IMG/VR virus record: IMGVR_UViG_3300018465_000008
Coordinates: 1-40,453 of that record
DNA: 40,453 bases
Strand: one strand, 5' to 3'
Source: a virus
In this document: piece by piece, positions 1 to 7,651 of the stretch
How the letters are laid out: each line of letters starts with the position of its first letter
Position numbering within the stretch: the first letter of the stretch is position 1
Notes under the pieces: generated by a model
The model's input: only the letters and a program-made list of their open reading frames with translations
The model's database searches: none
What the model was told of the DNA's origin: nothing
Translations under genes and position numbers: made by a program

Positions 1-130
1 CTACGACAAGGAGTCCCCGCGGGCCGGCGAGGCCGACTTCATCTTCGACAAGAGCCGCTCCGGGCCGCCGGACGACGTGACCGTGGCCGCGCAGCTGCAC
101 CTGTCCCGCTTCGTCGACATGGCGCTCTGA
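1..130 (+). CDS. Replicative DnaB-family helicase, C-terminal end (partial)
   Basis: The window opens inside this gene, with codons starting at base 2 and a TGA stop at 128-130. The 42 visible residues read as the extreme C-terminus of a DnaB-type hexameric replicative helicase: an acidic patch, then the F-x-x-x-K-x-R-S-G-P segment (the conserved K-x-R-x-G-P loop of RecA-fold helicases that contacts the neighbouring subunit's nucleotide), and finally the S-R-F-V-D-M tail. In the family this enzyme unwinds DNA at the fork. The Walker motifs and the primase-interacting N-domain lie outside the window. It marks the edge of the replication module. Its stop overlaps the next start (TGATG), so the two genes are probably co-translated. 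Recognition rests on the short tail only. Confidence 0.8.
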   Translation, partial: YDKESPRAGEADFIFDKSRSGPPDDVTVAAQLHLSRFVDMAL

Positions 131-348
131 TGGTCATCTGCGCAGGCTGGCTCGCCGCGGACTTCCTGGCCCGGAAGGGCTGGCAGATCACCGCCGCGGC
201 CGACGGCACCCGGACCGCTGTCAGACCGGCCAACCCGGGCCTGGTGTTGGACGTGCCTCGGGCGTGTGACCACGCGGATTGTCCGCCGCGGCACGGCGAG
301 CCGGAGCCGCAGATGGTGGCGGACGACCTGATCGGGATGCCGTGGTGA
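130..348 (+). CDS. Small Cys/His-rich hypothetical protein (72 aa)
   Basis: This small protein starts at an ATG sharing one base with the helicase stop (TGATG), which fixes the start by translational coupling. No family is recognised. The N-terminal third is hydrophobic with two tryptophans (W7, W18). The C-terminal half carries C46-x-H48-x2-C51-x3-H55, which could hold one metal ion. The stop overlaps the GTG of the next gene by four bases, so it sits tightly inside an operon. Its position beside a helicase would suit a replication or nucleic-acid accessory role, but that is inference from location alone. Confidence 0.6.
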   Translation: MVICAGWLAADFLARKGWQITAAADGTRTAVRPANPGLVLDVPRACDHADCPPRHGEPEPQMVADDLIGMPW

Positions 349-1862
349 CCGCGCTCCTACCCGCCTCGACGCTGCCCGCAGTCCCGTGCCGGGGCGGCTG
401 CGGCCAGCTGCTCACGGATCCGGACTCGCGCGCGGTCGGCATGGGCCCGGACTGCGCCGCGCAGCACGGGATCTGGCATCCGCGCAACCAGACCATCGCC
501 CGCCCGGCTGCCGTGTGGCAGGACGGGCCGAACCTTCTCGACCTGATCGGAGATCAAATGACCGACACCGACACCGACACCGGCGTCCAGACCGAGACGC
601 TGTACGAGAACCCGTGGCTGTCCCTGCGGATCGCCCGCGCACCCGAGCGCGGCATCAACGGTTACGTGTACTCGCATGAGGCCCGTTGCCAGGGTCGGAT
701 CGTCGCTGTCCTCCCGCACCGGGTCCACAACGGCCGCCGCCAGTATCTCGTCCGTGTCGAGGTCACCCCATGCTGGGGACTCGACCCGCAACAGTCCGCG
801 ATCACCGGCGCGTACGAGGGCGGCGACATCGAAGACGACGCCGTGCGCGAGTTGGCCGAGGAAGCGGGCTACCACATCACCCGCGCCGACCTGATCCGAC
901 TCGGCGAGTCATGGGCGTCCAAGTCAGCCGACACGGTGTACTCGCTGTTCTCCGCCGACCTGACCGGCAAGACCCCAGGCGAGGCGGCAGGTGACGGCAG
1001 CCGCCTGGAGGCCGAGGGCGCAACCGTGTGGCTCGATGAGGACGCGGTCTTCGGAGTGCGCGATCCGCAGGTCGGACTCATGGCGGCGCGGCTTCGCGAG
1101 ATTCTGCCGGTCCTGACTTGCGAAGGAACCCGCCCTGCGCCCGCTGAGAGCAACGCTGACGGCAGCGCGGCCCCTAGCGCGAACCCGAGTAGCCCCAAAG
1201 GCGGCTCCGGCGAACTGGGCGGGCTGGAGGTGGCCGACGCCATCGCCGAACTCCGCAGCATCGGCCACCACACGACCGCCGACCTCATCGAGCGGATCTG
1301 GGACGAACGGACGACGCTCGCCGCCGAACTGACCCAGGTCGGGGTCATCAAGGACCGCATGACGCTCGTCGTGGACGCCGCCGTCGACCTGATCGAGGCC
1401 AGCGACCGCGACGCCTCACCCGACGCGACCGTGGACGATGAGCGCGCCCTGGCCAGCGCCCGCCAGCAGTTCGACGCCACGGTCCGCGCCTATACGGACA
1501 ACCTCCGCACGCTGCCGCGGCGGAGTGCCGAAAGCGAACGGGACTCGCTCGTCCGGCGGCTCGCCATCCGCTTCGAGGAGACCGAGCGGCTCCGCGCTGA
1601 GGTTGCCGCCATGCAGCCCATCTGCCAGGCAGCCGACGAATGGGTCCGGCTCGGAGTTTGCACCGTTGGGCCCACCGCCAGGATCAGCGACGAGCGCGCC
1701 TACGCCGCGGCCGGAGACCGGCTCGAAGACGCTGTTCGCGCCTACCCGACAGCCGGCCCGTGCCCGACTTGCTCGCCGCCAGTCCGCGAAACCGTCGGCC
1801 TCGTCTGCCAGACCTGCGGCACCGACTACGGCCAGCGCGCCACGGAGCGGCCGGATCTGTGA
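345..1862 (+). CDS. Zinc-knuckle / Nudix-like / C-terminal zinc-ribbon fusion protein
   Basis: I place the start at GTG 345 (GTGA overlap), giving 505 aa. Residues 15-41 (C15, C19, C37, H41 around a TDPDSRAVGMGPDC stretch) resemble the DUF6011-type zinc knuckle common in actinophages. Residues ~85-215 look like a Nudix hydrolase fold: the second half of the Nudix box is intact (RELAEEAGY, 168-176), but the first conserved Glu is a Gly (GGDIEDD), so activity is uncertain. A Pro/Ser/Gly linker follows, then a long helical region (~290-450) and a Cys4 ribbon at the end (CPTC...CQTC). ATG 558 with GGAG upstream (residue 72) is a plausible second start yielding only the Nudix-like and later parts. 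Nudix enzymes cleave nucleoside diphosphates linked to other groups; the substrate here is unknown. Confidence 0.7.
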   Translation: MTALLPASTLPAVPCRGGCGQLLTDPDSRAVGMGPDCAAQHGIWHPRNQTIARPAAVWQDGPNLLDLIGDQMTDTDTDTGVQTETLYENPWLSLRIARAPERGINGYVYSHEARCQGRIVAVLPHRVHNGRRQYLVRVEVTPCWGLDPQQSAITGAYEGGDIEDDAVRELAEEAGYHITRADLIRLGESWASKSADTVYSLFSADLTGKTPGEAAGDGSRLEAEGATVWLDEDAVFGVRDPQVGLMAARLREILPVLTCEGTRPAPAESNADGSAAPSANPSSPKGGSGELGGLEVADAIAELRSIGHHTTADLIERIWDERTTLAAELTQVGVIKDRMTLVVDAAVDLIEASDRDASPDATVDDERALASARQQFDATVRAYTDNLRTLPRRSAESERDSLVRRLAIRFEETERLRAEVAAMQPICQAADEWVRLGVCTVGPTARISDERAYAAAGDRLEDAVRAYPTAGPCPTCSPPVRETVGLVCQTCGTDYGQRATERPDL

Positions 1863-2173
1863 CCACCACCGTCGTCGCCCGCCCGGCCGACACAGCCCCG
1901 CCGGCGGCTCAGACCGACACGCTCGTCTGCACCGCAGGCTGCGGCTGGCCCCTTTACCCGGCCGTGGCGGCAGGCGGGTTCACCACACACCCGGCCTGCG
2001 ACCTACCCGAACGAGTCCCGCAGGCAACCAGTTGGCAGTGCGGGCAAGACGGCTGCGCCGCAGGCGGACCGGCACGCGGCGACCAAGACGCGATCAGCCG
2101 GGCACAACGCCACGGCCGAGAAGCCCACACGCGACTGACGCTCGCGCCGCGACGACGAAAGGCACGACGATGA
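1859..2173 (+). CDS. Small zinc-finger-like hypothetical protein (104 aa)
   Basis: The gene starts at GTG 1859, overlapping the previous stop by four bases (GTGA). After a Thr/Ala/Pro-rich N-terminus come C24-x3-C28, H44-x2-C47 and C61-x4-C66, three pairs that could ligate one or two zinc ions. The C-terminus is strongly basic, ending in several arginines and lysines, which suits nucleic-acid binding. No named family is recognised. The stop overlaps the following ATG (ATGA). It belongs to a run of coupled Cys-rich small proteins between 130 and 2442, probably expressed as a unit. Function is not assigned. Confidence 0.65.
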   Translation: MTTTVVARPADTAPPAAQTDTLVCTAGCGWPLYPAVAAGGFTTHPACDLPERVPQATSWQCGQDGCAAGGPARGDQDAISRAQRHGREAHTRLTLAPRRRKARR

Positions 2174-2442
2174 CCCCCGCCATCGACTTCACCCAGCCGC
2201 TCACCTACCGGCCCTGCAACACCTGCCACGCCCCGATCGTCGCCGGCGACCGGTTCCCCGCCGACTGGCACCTCGACGCAATCAAGGAAGGCCTACTCGA
2301 CGGGCCCGTCACCGCCTGGGCGACCCCGCACACGCCCGGCTGCGACGCACCCAAACCCGACCCGCAACCCGGCGTCGCCATCCGGATCAACGGCAGCCGC
2401 GTCGGACGCCTCCTCGCGGCACCCGTCGATGGAAGCAGGTGA
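2170..2442 (+). CDS. Small Cys/His hypothetical protein (90 aa)
   Basis: It starts at ATG 2170 in an ATGA overlap with the previous gene. A CNTCH element (C16, C19, H20) precedes a region containing H54 and C58, giving a possible single zinc site of the kind seen in many actinophage early proteins. The C-terminal part (GVAIRINGSRVGRLLAAP) looks like a short beta hairpin. No enzyme signature is visible. It directly precedes the probable small terminase gene, whose Shine-Dalgarno lies within this gene's last codons, so the two are likely co-translated. Confidence 0.65.
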   Translation: MTPAIDFTQPLTYRPCNTCHAPIVAGDRFPADWHLDAIKEGLLDGPVTAWATPHTPGCDAPKPDPQPGVAIRINGSRVGRLLAAPVDGSR

Positions 2443-2447
2443 ACGCC

Positions 2448-3323
2448 ATGGGAGACATCACCCCAGGTGGACGCCACGGACCCCGGTACGTGGGCAAAGC
2501 GTCCCGTCAATACCCCGACGGCCGGCCACTGTGCGGCGGGAACAAGGGCAACGACGAGGACGGCAACCACAAGGGCTACTGCCAGCGGACCGCCGGGCAC
2601 GGCACCAGCCACCTCGGATACGGCGATTGCCGCAACCACGGCGGGTCGATGCCGAACAACATCAAGCACGCCGAGAAGCTGGCAGCTGAGGAAGCCGCCG
2701 GGAAGATCCGCGCCGAGTACGTCGGGATGCGGACCCTCGACGATTTCGCTGACGACCAGCTCGCCAGGATCGACCCCGCGACCGAGGTGCTGCGGTTGAT
2801 TGCGTTCTGGCGCTGGAAGACCGACTTCTACGGCAAGTTGGTCAAGGACGCCTATGCGGCGGCGGAGCGGCTGAAGGAGTCCGCCGCCGCCGAACAGATC
2901 ACCGTCATCGACGAGCAGGACGAAGTCGACGACGAAGGCCGCCGCCGGCCCGAACATCCCGAACTTCAGACGGCACGCCGCGACCTGCAGCGCGTGTTCG
3001 CGCTCGGCGGGGTGACGGCGCTCGTCGGGCAGAAGTACGACGCGGACCGATCCGGGCGCATCTACGGCGTCGATGAGGGTGTCCGGGCGCTGGTCAAGTT
3101 GGAGACCGACGCCGCGGACCGGCTGACGAAGAACCTGACGTTGGCGCATCAGATGAAGGTCGACGAGAAGCGGATCGAGCTGGCCAAACAGGCCGGCCTG
3201 TGGATCCAAACGGTGCTGGTGCGGTCGCTGGCCCGCCTGGGCGTGAAGGCCGGCGACGACGAAGTGTGGCGGGTGCTGGTGGAGGAGATGGACGCGATCG
3301 AGGGTGCGGGGGTGCCGGCATGA
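2448..3323 (+). CDS. Probable terminase small subunit
   Basis: This 291-aa protein begins with a Cys/His cluster (a Cys near residue 33, then CQRTAGHGTSH and CRNHGG), the zinc-bound segment found at the start of many actinophage small terminases and related DNA-recognition proteins. Helical regions with acidic linkers follow, and the C-terminal ~80 residues are predicted amphipathic helices. In the family the small subunit recognises phage DNA and loads the large terminase. I chose ATG 2448 because AGGTGA at 2437-2442 is a well-spaced Shine-Dalgarno; GTG 2439 is the alternative (+3 residues). The large subunit lies 7.4 kb downstream rather than next door, which weakens the call. It could instead be an unrelated zinc-containing virion or DNA-binding protein. 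Confidence 0.5.
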   Translation: MGDITPGGRHGPRYVGKASRQYPDGRPLCGGNKGNDEDGNHKGYCQRTAGHGTSHLGYGDCRNHGGSMPNNIKHAEKLAAEEAAGKIRAEYVGMRTLDDFADDQLARIDPATEVLRLIAFWRWKTDFYGKLVKDAYAAAERLKESAAAEQITVIDEQDEVDDEGRRRPEHPELQTARRDLQRVFALGGVTALVGQKYDADRSGRIYGVDEGVRALVKLETDAADRLTKNLTLAHQMKVDEKRIELAKQAGLWIQTVLVRSLARLGVKAGDDEVWRVLVEEMDAIEGAGVPA

Positions 3324-3637
3324 GCAGCGACGACGACGCGGTGCTCGCCGCGATGGAGTGGGATCTCGCCTACGGCCCCGACCCGGTGCTGGTCGACGCC
3401 GTCCGGCGGGAGGTCAACCGTGGCCGGCCGTGGTGGCGGCGGGCATCGTTCGAGCGGGTGTCGGATCTGGTCGGTGCGGTGCAGGCCGTGCGCGCCGAGG
3501 GGCTGCTTGGCTCGGATGATCCGCACGGGATCGAGGCGGTCGTGACCGCATCCGGGCTACGCGGCCGGCGTGTGGTCGAACTCGCGTGGCAGGTCACCAC
3601 CGCCGTGCTGGCGATCGAGGAATGGAACTCGCGATGA
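3320..3637 (+). CDS. Hypothetical protein (105 aa)
   Basis: It is coupled to the gene before it by ATGA (start 3320) and to the HIT gene after it by the same type of overlap. The sequence is mostly helical, acidic at the N-terminus, with a PWWRR patch near residue 38 and a hydrophobic C-terminal helix. No cysteine cluster, signal peptide or membrane segment is present and no family is recognised. Its placement directly after the probable small terminase and before a HIT-family enzyme gives no firm clue to function. Confidence 0.6.
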   Translation: MSSDDDAVLAAMEWDLAYGPDPVLVDAVRREVNRGRPWWRRASFERVSDLVGAVQAVRAEGLLGSDDPHGIEAVVTASGLRGRRVVELAWQVTTAVLAIEEWNSR

Positions 3638-3996
3638 GGGCTGCTGAGTGCGTGTTCTGCGACATCATCGACGGGCAGACGCCCGCCACGGTCGTGCACC
3701 GTTGGCCGGATGCGTGGGCGATCGTGCCGCTCGGCCCGGTCGTCGACGGGCACGTGATCGTCATCCCGGTCGACCACGTCGCTGACTACCGGGAGGACCC
3801 GGCGGTGACGGCGGCGGTGATGGCTCGGGCGGCGGAGATCGCCCCGCACCCGTCGAACCTGATCACGTCGGCTGGCCGGGAAGCAACACAGAGCGTCTTC
3901 CACCTCCACGCGCACATCGTGCCCCGCGCTGACGGCGATGATCTCGCGCTGCCGTGGCACAGCGGCCGGTGGTCGAAGAGCCCCTTGCCCCGCTGA
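3634..3996 (+). CDS. HIT-family (histidine triad) nucleotide-binding protein
   Basis: This 120-aa protein carries the complete histidine triad H90-L-H92-A-H94-I-V-P, with the typical CVFCDII opening (C6, C9) and the GHVIVIPVDHVA strand-helix segment. HIT proteins hydrolyse or transfer nucleoside monophosphates from substrates such as AMP-lysine, adenosine phosphoramidates or dinucleotides, using the middle His as nucleophile. Length and domain order match the family closely. Start ATG 3634 overlaps the previous stop. The gene is followed by a ~100-bp gap, so it ends the first coupled cluster. A phage-borne copy may serve nucleotide salvage or counter a nucleotide-based host signal; that role is inferred. 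Confidence 0.9.
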   Translation: MRAAECVFCDIIDGQTPATVVHRWPDAWAIVPLGPVVDGHVIVIPVDHVADYREDPAVTAAVMARAAEIAPHPSNLITSAGREATQSVFHLHAHIVPRADGDDLALPWHSGRWSKSPLPR

Positions 3997-4005
3997 GAAA
4001 TGGGC

Positions 4006-4038
4006 GACGGCCCGGGGATCCCCATCACCCAGGCCGTC
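4006..4038 (+). terminator. Weak hairpin in the gap after the HIT gene
   Basis: A 7-bp inverted repeat (GACGGCC at 4006-4012, GGCCGTC at 4032-4038) encloses an inner palindrome GGGGATCCCC (4014-4023). No T-tract follows, so it is at best a GC-type terminator or an mRNA-end stabiliser. It sits in the only sizeable gap (3997-4101) of the first 5 kb, which supports a transcription boundary. I see no convincing promoter hexamers in the rest of this gap. Confidence 0.35.
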
Positions 4039-4101
4039 TCGAACCCCTCAAACACCCCTTGATCAGGTTGCCCCGCACGATACCGACCGGGAGCAGCCAC
4101 G

Positions 4102-5457
4102 ATGCGCAACCACGTGCACGACACACCCAGCCCAACCCATACGCCTGACCCGCCGTGCCCGTGCTGCGGGCACAAACGGCCGTACGTCGTCGGTGCCTGC
4201 ACCAACTGCCGGATCCGGATGGCCGACTGGCTTGCCGCAATGCCCGGGCAGGTCGCCCGCCTCGCCCTCTGCCTCGTCCCCGGTAGTGCGCCGGCGGGGG
4301 AGCGGGTCACGACCTCCCGCACCGGCTCGCCTACACCCGCCCGCCTCGACGTCCTGTCGCTCATCGGGCCGGGGATCGGGGAGGTCCGCTACGACCGCCG
4401 GTCCCTGATCCCGCGCGTCCGCCGCTGGGCCACCGTCCAAACCGTCAAGACGTCCCGGGACGACGCCGAGCACCAGATCCCCGTCTGGCACCGCACCGTC
4501 GACCGGGGGCCCGACGGTCGACCGCTCCTCGCCCTCGCCGACGACCAGGTCGGGAGCATCCCGCCTGCCGAGTGGGTCGACATGCAGGTCCGGGCCGTAC
4601 GCCGCGCCCTCGGCCATCACGTGCCCGGCCGCACCCGCATCGACCTGGAGCACGTCCGGGCCGCCCGCGACCAAGCAGGACGGCTCGAAGCCGCCGCACG
4701 GCGTGCCCAGGTCGACTTCGACTGGCTACGCTGCGAACGTCGCCCGCAGCTCGCCGCCCTGCTCGAACTCGCCGCCGCCCGCCGGCAGCCCGCCATCGAC
4801 GGCCACCAGCAGCGGATACAGCGGCAGTGGCTCGGCCAGAACGGGCACGGCGGGCTGCTGCCGGCCGCCGACCGTGAGGACGACCAGCTCGCCGACGAAT
4901 GGCGTGACCGGTACGGGCTCGCCGAGACCGCCGCCGCCGTGGAAGTCGACACCCGGTATCTGACGCTGTGGCTCGACGAGATGTGCGACCGGCCGCTCGT
5001 CGACGTGCCCCGCTTCCACGCCGAGCTCCGGGCCCTGCACGCCGAACTCGAGCGCACCCTCGGCGAGACCCGCGACGAGCAGTACCTCGGCCGCTGCCCG
5101 ACGATGCTCACCGACCGCGACACCGGCGCAGAGACTGCCTGCGGGATGGCGTTGTGGCAGGACCCGCACGCCTCCGTGATCTCGTGCGCGCGCTGCCGGT
5201 CGACGTGGGCGCAGGGCCGCGACTGGATCCAGGTCGCGATCGACATCCAACGCGTCTGGCCCGTCGACCGGCGCCGCCGGTACACGGTCGACGACGCGAA
5301 CCGGGCCACCGACTCCGACCACGCACCCCGCTGCCCGGCCGTCGGGCATCCGCTGCCGATCTCGTGGCGGGACGTGACCGAGGCCCGCGACAAGCAGCGC
5401 ATGTGGCGGCCCGAGGTTGGCCCGTGCCGGTACTGCGATAGCGCGGTCGCGGCATGA
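4102..5457 (+). CDS. Large zinc-ribbon hypothetical protein (451 aa)
   Basis: The protein opens with a Cys4 ribbon (CPCC followed ~13 residues on by CTNC) and ends with two more cysteine groups: a CARC, with an upstream Cys-Pro, near residue 372, and a terminal CRYC preceded by a CPAVGHP motif. The middle ~250 residues are Arg/Asp/Glu-rich helices with repeated Trp, resembling the zinc-finger, HTH-containing hypothetical proteins common in Streptomyces phages. Alternating zinc sites and basic helices suggest DNA or RNA binding. Start ATG 4102 follows a GAG-type Shine-Dalgarno (GGGAGCAGCC). It heads a second cluster, overlapping the next gene by ATGA. No catalytic motif is visible. Confidence 0.6.
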   Translation: MRNHVHDTPSPTHTPDPPCPCCGHKRPYVVGACTNCRIRMADWLAAMPGQVARLALCLVPGSAPAGERVTTSRTGSPTPARLDVLSLIGPGIGEVRYDRRSLIPRVRRWATVQTVKTSRDDAEHQIPVWHRTVDRGPDGRPLLALADDQVGSIPPAEWVDMQVRAVRRALGHHVPGRTRIDLEHVRAARDQAGRLEAAARRAQVDFDWLRCERRPQLAALLELAAARRQPAIDGHQQRIQRQWLGQNGHGGLLPAADREDDQLADEWRDRYGLAETAAAVEVDTRYLTLWLDEMCDRPLVDVPRFHAELRALHAELERTLGETRDEQYLGRCPTMLTDRDTGAETACGMALWQDPHASVISCARCRSTWAQGRDWIQVAIDIQRVWPVDRRRRYTVDDANRATDSDHAPRCPAVGHPLPISWRDVTEARDKQRMWRPEVGPCRYCDSAVAA

Positions 5458-5744
5458 CCCTGTATTCGCCAAACCGGCCCCCGTGGGCGCCGCCGCCTCG
5501 TCGGCGCGACAGCTTGCGCCGGATCGGCATGCACCTGCTGACGGCGACGGCGGCCGTCGCCGAAATGGTGACCCCACCCCCGCCCGCCACCCGCGAAGGC
5601 GGCATCCACCAGGAACGCGGCCAGGTCTACGGCCTGCCCGCCCGGGCACGCCGCTACCGCTCCTACCTGCGTCTCGGCTGCCTCGTCGCCGTCATAGCGC
5701 TCGGCGGATACGCCGTCATCTGCGCCGTCACCCTGATCACCTGA
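5454..5744 (+). CDS. Small single-span membrane protein (96 aa)
   Basis: Start ATG 5454 overlaps the preceding stop (ATGA). The first ~65 residues are basic and proline-rich. A single hydrophobic segment of about 20 residues (LGCLVAVIALGGYAVICAV) closes the protein, with a short TLIT tail. The basic residues before the span predict a cytoplasmic N-terminus and a C-terminal anchor. No family is recognised. C-terminally anchored small phage proteins sometimes act in superinfection exclusion or lysis regulation, but nothing here distinguishes such roles. Confidence 0.6.
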   Translation: MTLYSPNRPPWAPPPRRRDSLRRIGMHLLTATAAVAEMVTPPPPATREGGIHQERGQVYGLPARARRYRSYLRLGCLVAVIALGGYAVICAVTLIT

Positions 5745-5756
5745 AGGAGAACCCAC

Positions 5757-6032
5757 ATGGGCCACCAGATCATTCAGCAACCCGACGGACACCTGTGCGT
5801 CTGGTCCACCGTCGTTGACGACTTCATCATCACCGACGCGACCGCCGACGAGCTGGCCGACTATTACGCCAAGGACGCCGCAGCAAAGGCACGCAAGGAC
5901 ACGAAGAGACTCACGGAAGCCGTGCTCGCGGGCCGAGCGCGAGAGGTGTACTACCAGTTCACGAAGACGTACGACGAGGCCACCGAACGGCGACGCAGCG
6001 TCCACGAGCGGCTCGATGAGGAGGCCGTGTGA
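5757..6032 (+). CDS. Hypothetical protein (91 aa)
   Basis: A strong Shine-Dalgarno (AAGGAG, 5744-5749) precedes ATG 5757, so this gene is probably translated well independently of its neighbours. The N-terminal 25 residues alternate like a beta hairpin (H-L-C-V-W-S-T-V-V). The remainder is a charged helix rich in Lys, Arg and Glu, resembling the small helical early proteins of actinophages. No motif points to a function. Its stop overlaps the GTG of the next gene. Confidence 0.65.
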   Translation: MGHQIIQQPDGHLCVWSTVVDDFIITDATADELADYYAKDAAAKARKDTKRLTEAVLAGRAREVYYQFTKTYDEATERRRSVHERLDEEAV

Positions 6033-6322
6033 GCCGCCTCGGTGACGCGATGGATCTCGAAGACCTAGCCACCCGCACCCTCGAACTCGCCGAGATGGCT
6101 GACCGGCTCGCCGCCCGAGGCGACGCCCAAGATGCTGCCCGCGAAACCGAGGAACTGCTCTGCATGGTCCGGCAGTGGAACAACCGCGCCGAGGTGCGCG
6201 TCCGCCGCCTCGGCGACGTCTGGCGTGCCGCCGAAGAGCTCGACAACGACCCGTACAGCAAAGCCGCGAAGGAGCGGCTTGAACAAGAACTAGCCGCGTA
6301 CCGCGACGAGGTGAAGCCGTGA
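6029..6322 (+). CDS. Hypothetical helical protein (97 aa)
   Basis: The gene begins at GTG 6029 in a GTGA overlap. The whole protein is predicted as two or three long amphipathic helices with regularly spaced leucines and heavy Glu/Arg content, so a coiled-coil or helical-hairpin fold is likely. A single Cys is present and no membrane segment. No family is recognised. It is coupled at both ends to adjacent small genes. Confidence 0.6.
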   Translation: MSRLGDAMDLEDLATRTLELAEMADRLAARGDAQDAARETEELLCMVRQWNNRAEVRVRRLGDVWRAAEELDNDPYSKAAKERLEQELAAYRDEVKP

Positions 6323-6510
6323 CCTGCCGCGCCTGCGGCCGGGACAACCACGGCTTCGTCTGTTGGCAGTGGCTCACCGGCGAGGAGCCGCAGGAACCGG
6401 CCCCCGACCCGACCCTCGCCCTCGTCGAAGTCCGCCGGCGGCGCGGCCCGCATGGACCCCAGCCCAAACGGCGGCCACCGCGCCGACTCCACCCCGGCCG
6501 CCGACGCTGA
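6319..6510 (+). CDS. Very small Cys-containing basic protein (63 aa)
   Basis: It starts at GTG 6319, overlapping the previous stop by four bases. The N-terminus reads CRACGRDNHGFVC (C3, C6, H10, C14), a compact possible zinc site. The C-terminal half is almost entirely Arg/Pro/Gly. The basic tail could bind nucleic acid. The stop at 6510 is followed directly by the AAGGAG Shine-Dalgarno of the next gene. Support is mainly its coupling and cysteine pattern; the low-complexity tail lowers confidence. Confidence 0.5.
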   Translation: MTCRACGRDNHGFVCWQWLTGEEPQEPAPDPTLALVEVRRRRGPHGPQPKRRPPRRLHPGRRR

Positions 6511-6521
6511 AGGAGCAGGAC

Positions 6522-7439
6522 ATGAACATCACCCGCACCATCACCGGTGTCGACGACAGCGGGCAGCCCGCAAAGGTCGTCGTCACCACCACCGAACCCG
6601 AAGCCCAGCTCGACACCGCCCATCCGGAAATGCTCGTCGGCATTACCTGCGACCCCGCCCAGTACACGACCCGGCTGGCCCACTGGCCGGCCGCCCGGAT
6701 GACCCGCATCTTCGGCTACCCGGGCAAAGGCATCCCGCCGTGGAAAGCAACGAAGAACGACGCACGGACCGCCACCGTCCGGCGTCTATGCCCCGACGTG
6801 ATTCCGCACGTGTCGTTCAAAGACTGGCCGACCGACAGAGACGCCGAGAGGATGGTCCACGCCTGGCTCGACCAGCTGCCGACACCGTCGCCCATGCCCG
6901 ACCTGCTCGGAGGGCCGCCGCTGGTGATGGTCTCGCACATGCACGAGCCGGGGCCGAAGGACTTCCCGCCTGCCGAGTACCGGCGGCGGCAGTTCCTGCT
7001 CGGTTGCTGGCTGGCCGCGCACCCGAACGGTCACCTCGTCGAGCTGGTGCACATCGACGCGAACATCTGGGTCGAGGACAAAGGCGGCCGGGACCTGTCG
7101 ATCTACCTGCCGGGGGCGGGGATCCCGTCATGTGACACGTACGCCCGGTCGTGGAAGCCGTACCCGACCGTCGACCAGTTGCTGTGGGCCCCGTTGACGT
7201 TGGCCGCCGCGACTGGCCAGGCGCCGTTCCTGCCCGAGTTCGCGATCGCGAAGCGCCCGGATGATCCGACAGGTCAGCGGCGCGCTGACCTGGTTGTGAC
7301 ATGCGTGATCAAGCTGCGGTCCGAGGGGTGCCGTGGAGTGTCCTGGTGGGATGACCTCGGCACGGGCGGGACTGATTTCCGGCTGGACGACCAGCCGAGC
7401 CGTGCCGCGTGGGCAGACGCGATGGCAGGGCGGATCTGA
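6522..7439 (+). CDS. Putative TIM-barrel glycoside hydrolase-like protein
   Basis: This 305-aa protein starts at ATG 6522 behind AAGGAGCAGG. Its landmarks match clan GH-A barrels such as GH5 and GH26: GITCDP strand 1 (~40), an acid/base candidate E142 in SHMHEPGP at the end of strand 4, a second candidate E239 in FLPEFAI (strand 7 nucleophile position), and an aromatic strand 8, VSWWDD (W275, W276). The domain fills the protein, without signal peptide or carbohydrate-binding module. By family it would cut a beta-linked glycan. The match is by motif spacing only. It could be a tail-associated depolymerase or a metabolic gene; its position among early small genes argues against a structural role. 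Confidence 0.5.
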   Translation: MNITRTITGVDDSGQPAKVVVTTTEPEAQLDTAHPEMLVGITCDPAQYTTRLAHWPAARMTRIFGYPGKGIPPWKATKNDARTATVRRLCPDVIPHVSFKDWPTDRDAERMVHAWLDQLPTPSPMPDLLGGPPLVMVSHMHEPGPKDFPPAEYRRRQFLLGCWLAAHPNGHLVELVHIDANIWVEDKGGRDLSIYLPGAGIPSCDTYARSWKPYPTVDQLLWAPLTLAAATGQAPFLPEFAIAKRPDDPTGQRRADLVVTCVIKLRSEGCRGVSWWDDLGTGGTDFRLDDQPSRAAWADAMAGRI

Positions 7440-7651
7440 TGCGGGCCTCGGCCAAGAGCCTTGAATCTAGCGCCGCTCGCGTTCTCTCGATCGCTTACGG
7501 ATTCGCCGAGCTGGAGGGTGCGATGCGTCGAACGATGATCGCCTTACAAGTGGTCGGCGTGCTGATGAATGCGTCGGTCCGAGACGAGAGCATCAGGCAC
7601 CGGGCGCACGTGGAGGCTCAACGCGCCAAGTGGCGAGCGCTTCACCGATAA
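7439..7651 (+). CDS. Small hypothetical protein (70 aa)
   Basis: ATG 7439 shares a base with the stop of the glycosidase-like gene (TGATG). The protein is basic, mostly helical, with one mildly hydrophobic segment (MIALQVVGVLMNASV) too short and too polar at its ends for a confident membrane span. No family is recognised. It is the last gene of its cluster: a long perfect hairpin begins 15 bases after its stop. Confidence 0.5.
   Translation: MRASAKSLESSAARVLSIAYGFAELEGAMRRTMIALQVVGVLMNASVRDESIRHRAHVEAQRAKWRALHR

Noticed and set aside
4617-6683. Long minus-strand open frame opposite the zinc-ribbon gene cluster.
   Set aside because: It spans several plus-strand genes with coupled starts and gives an Arg/Gly/Ala-rich product typical of high-GC shadow frames. 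No ribosome site or domain is seen.
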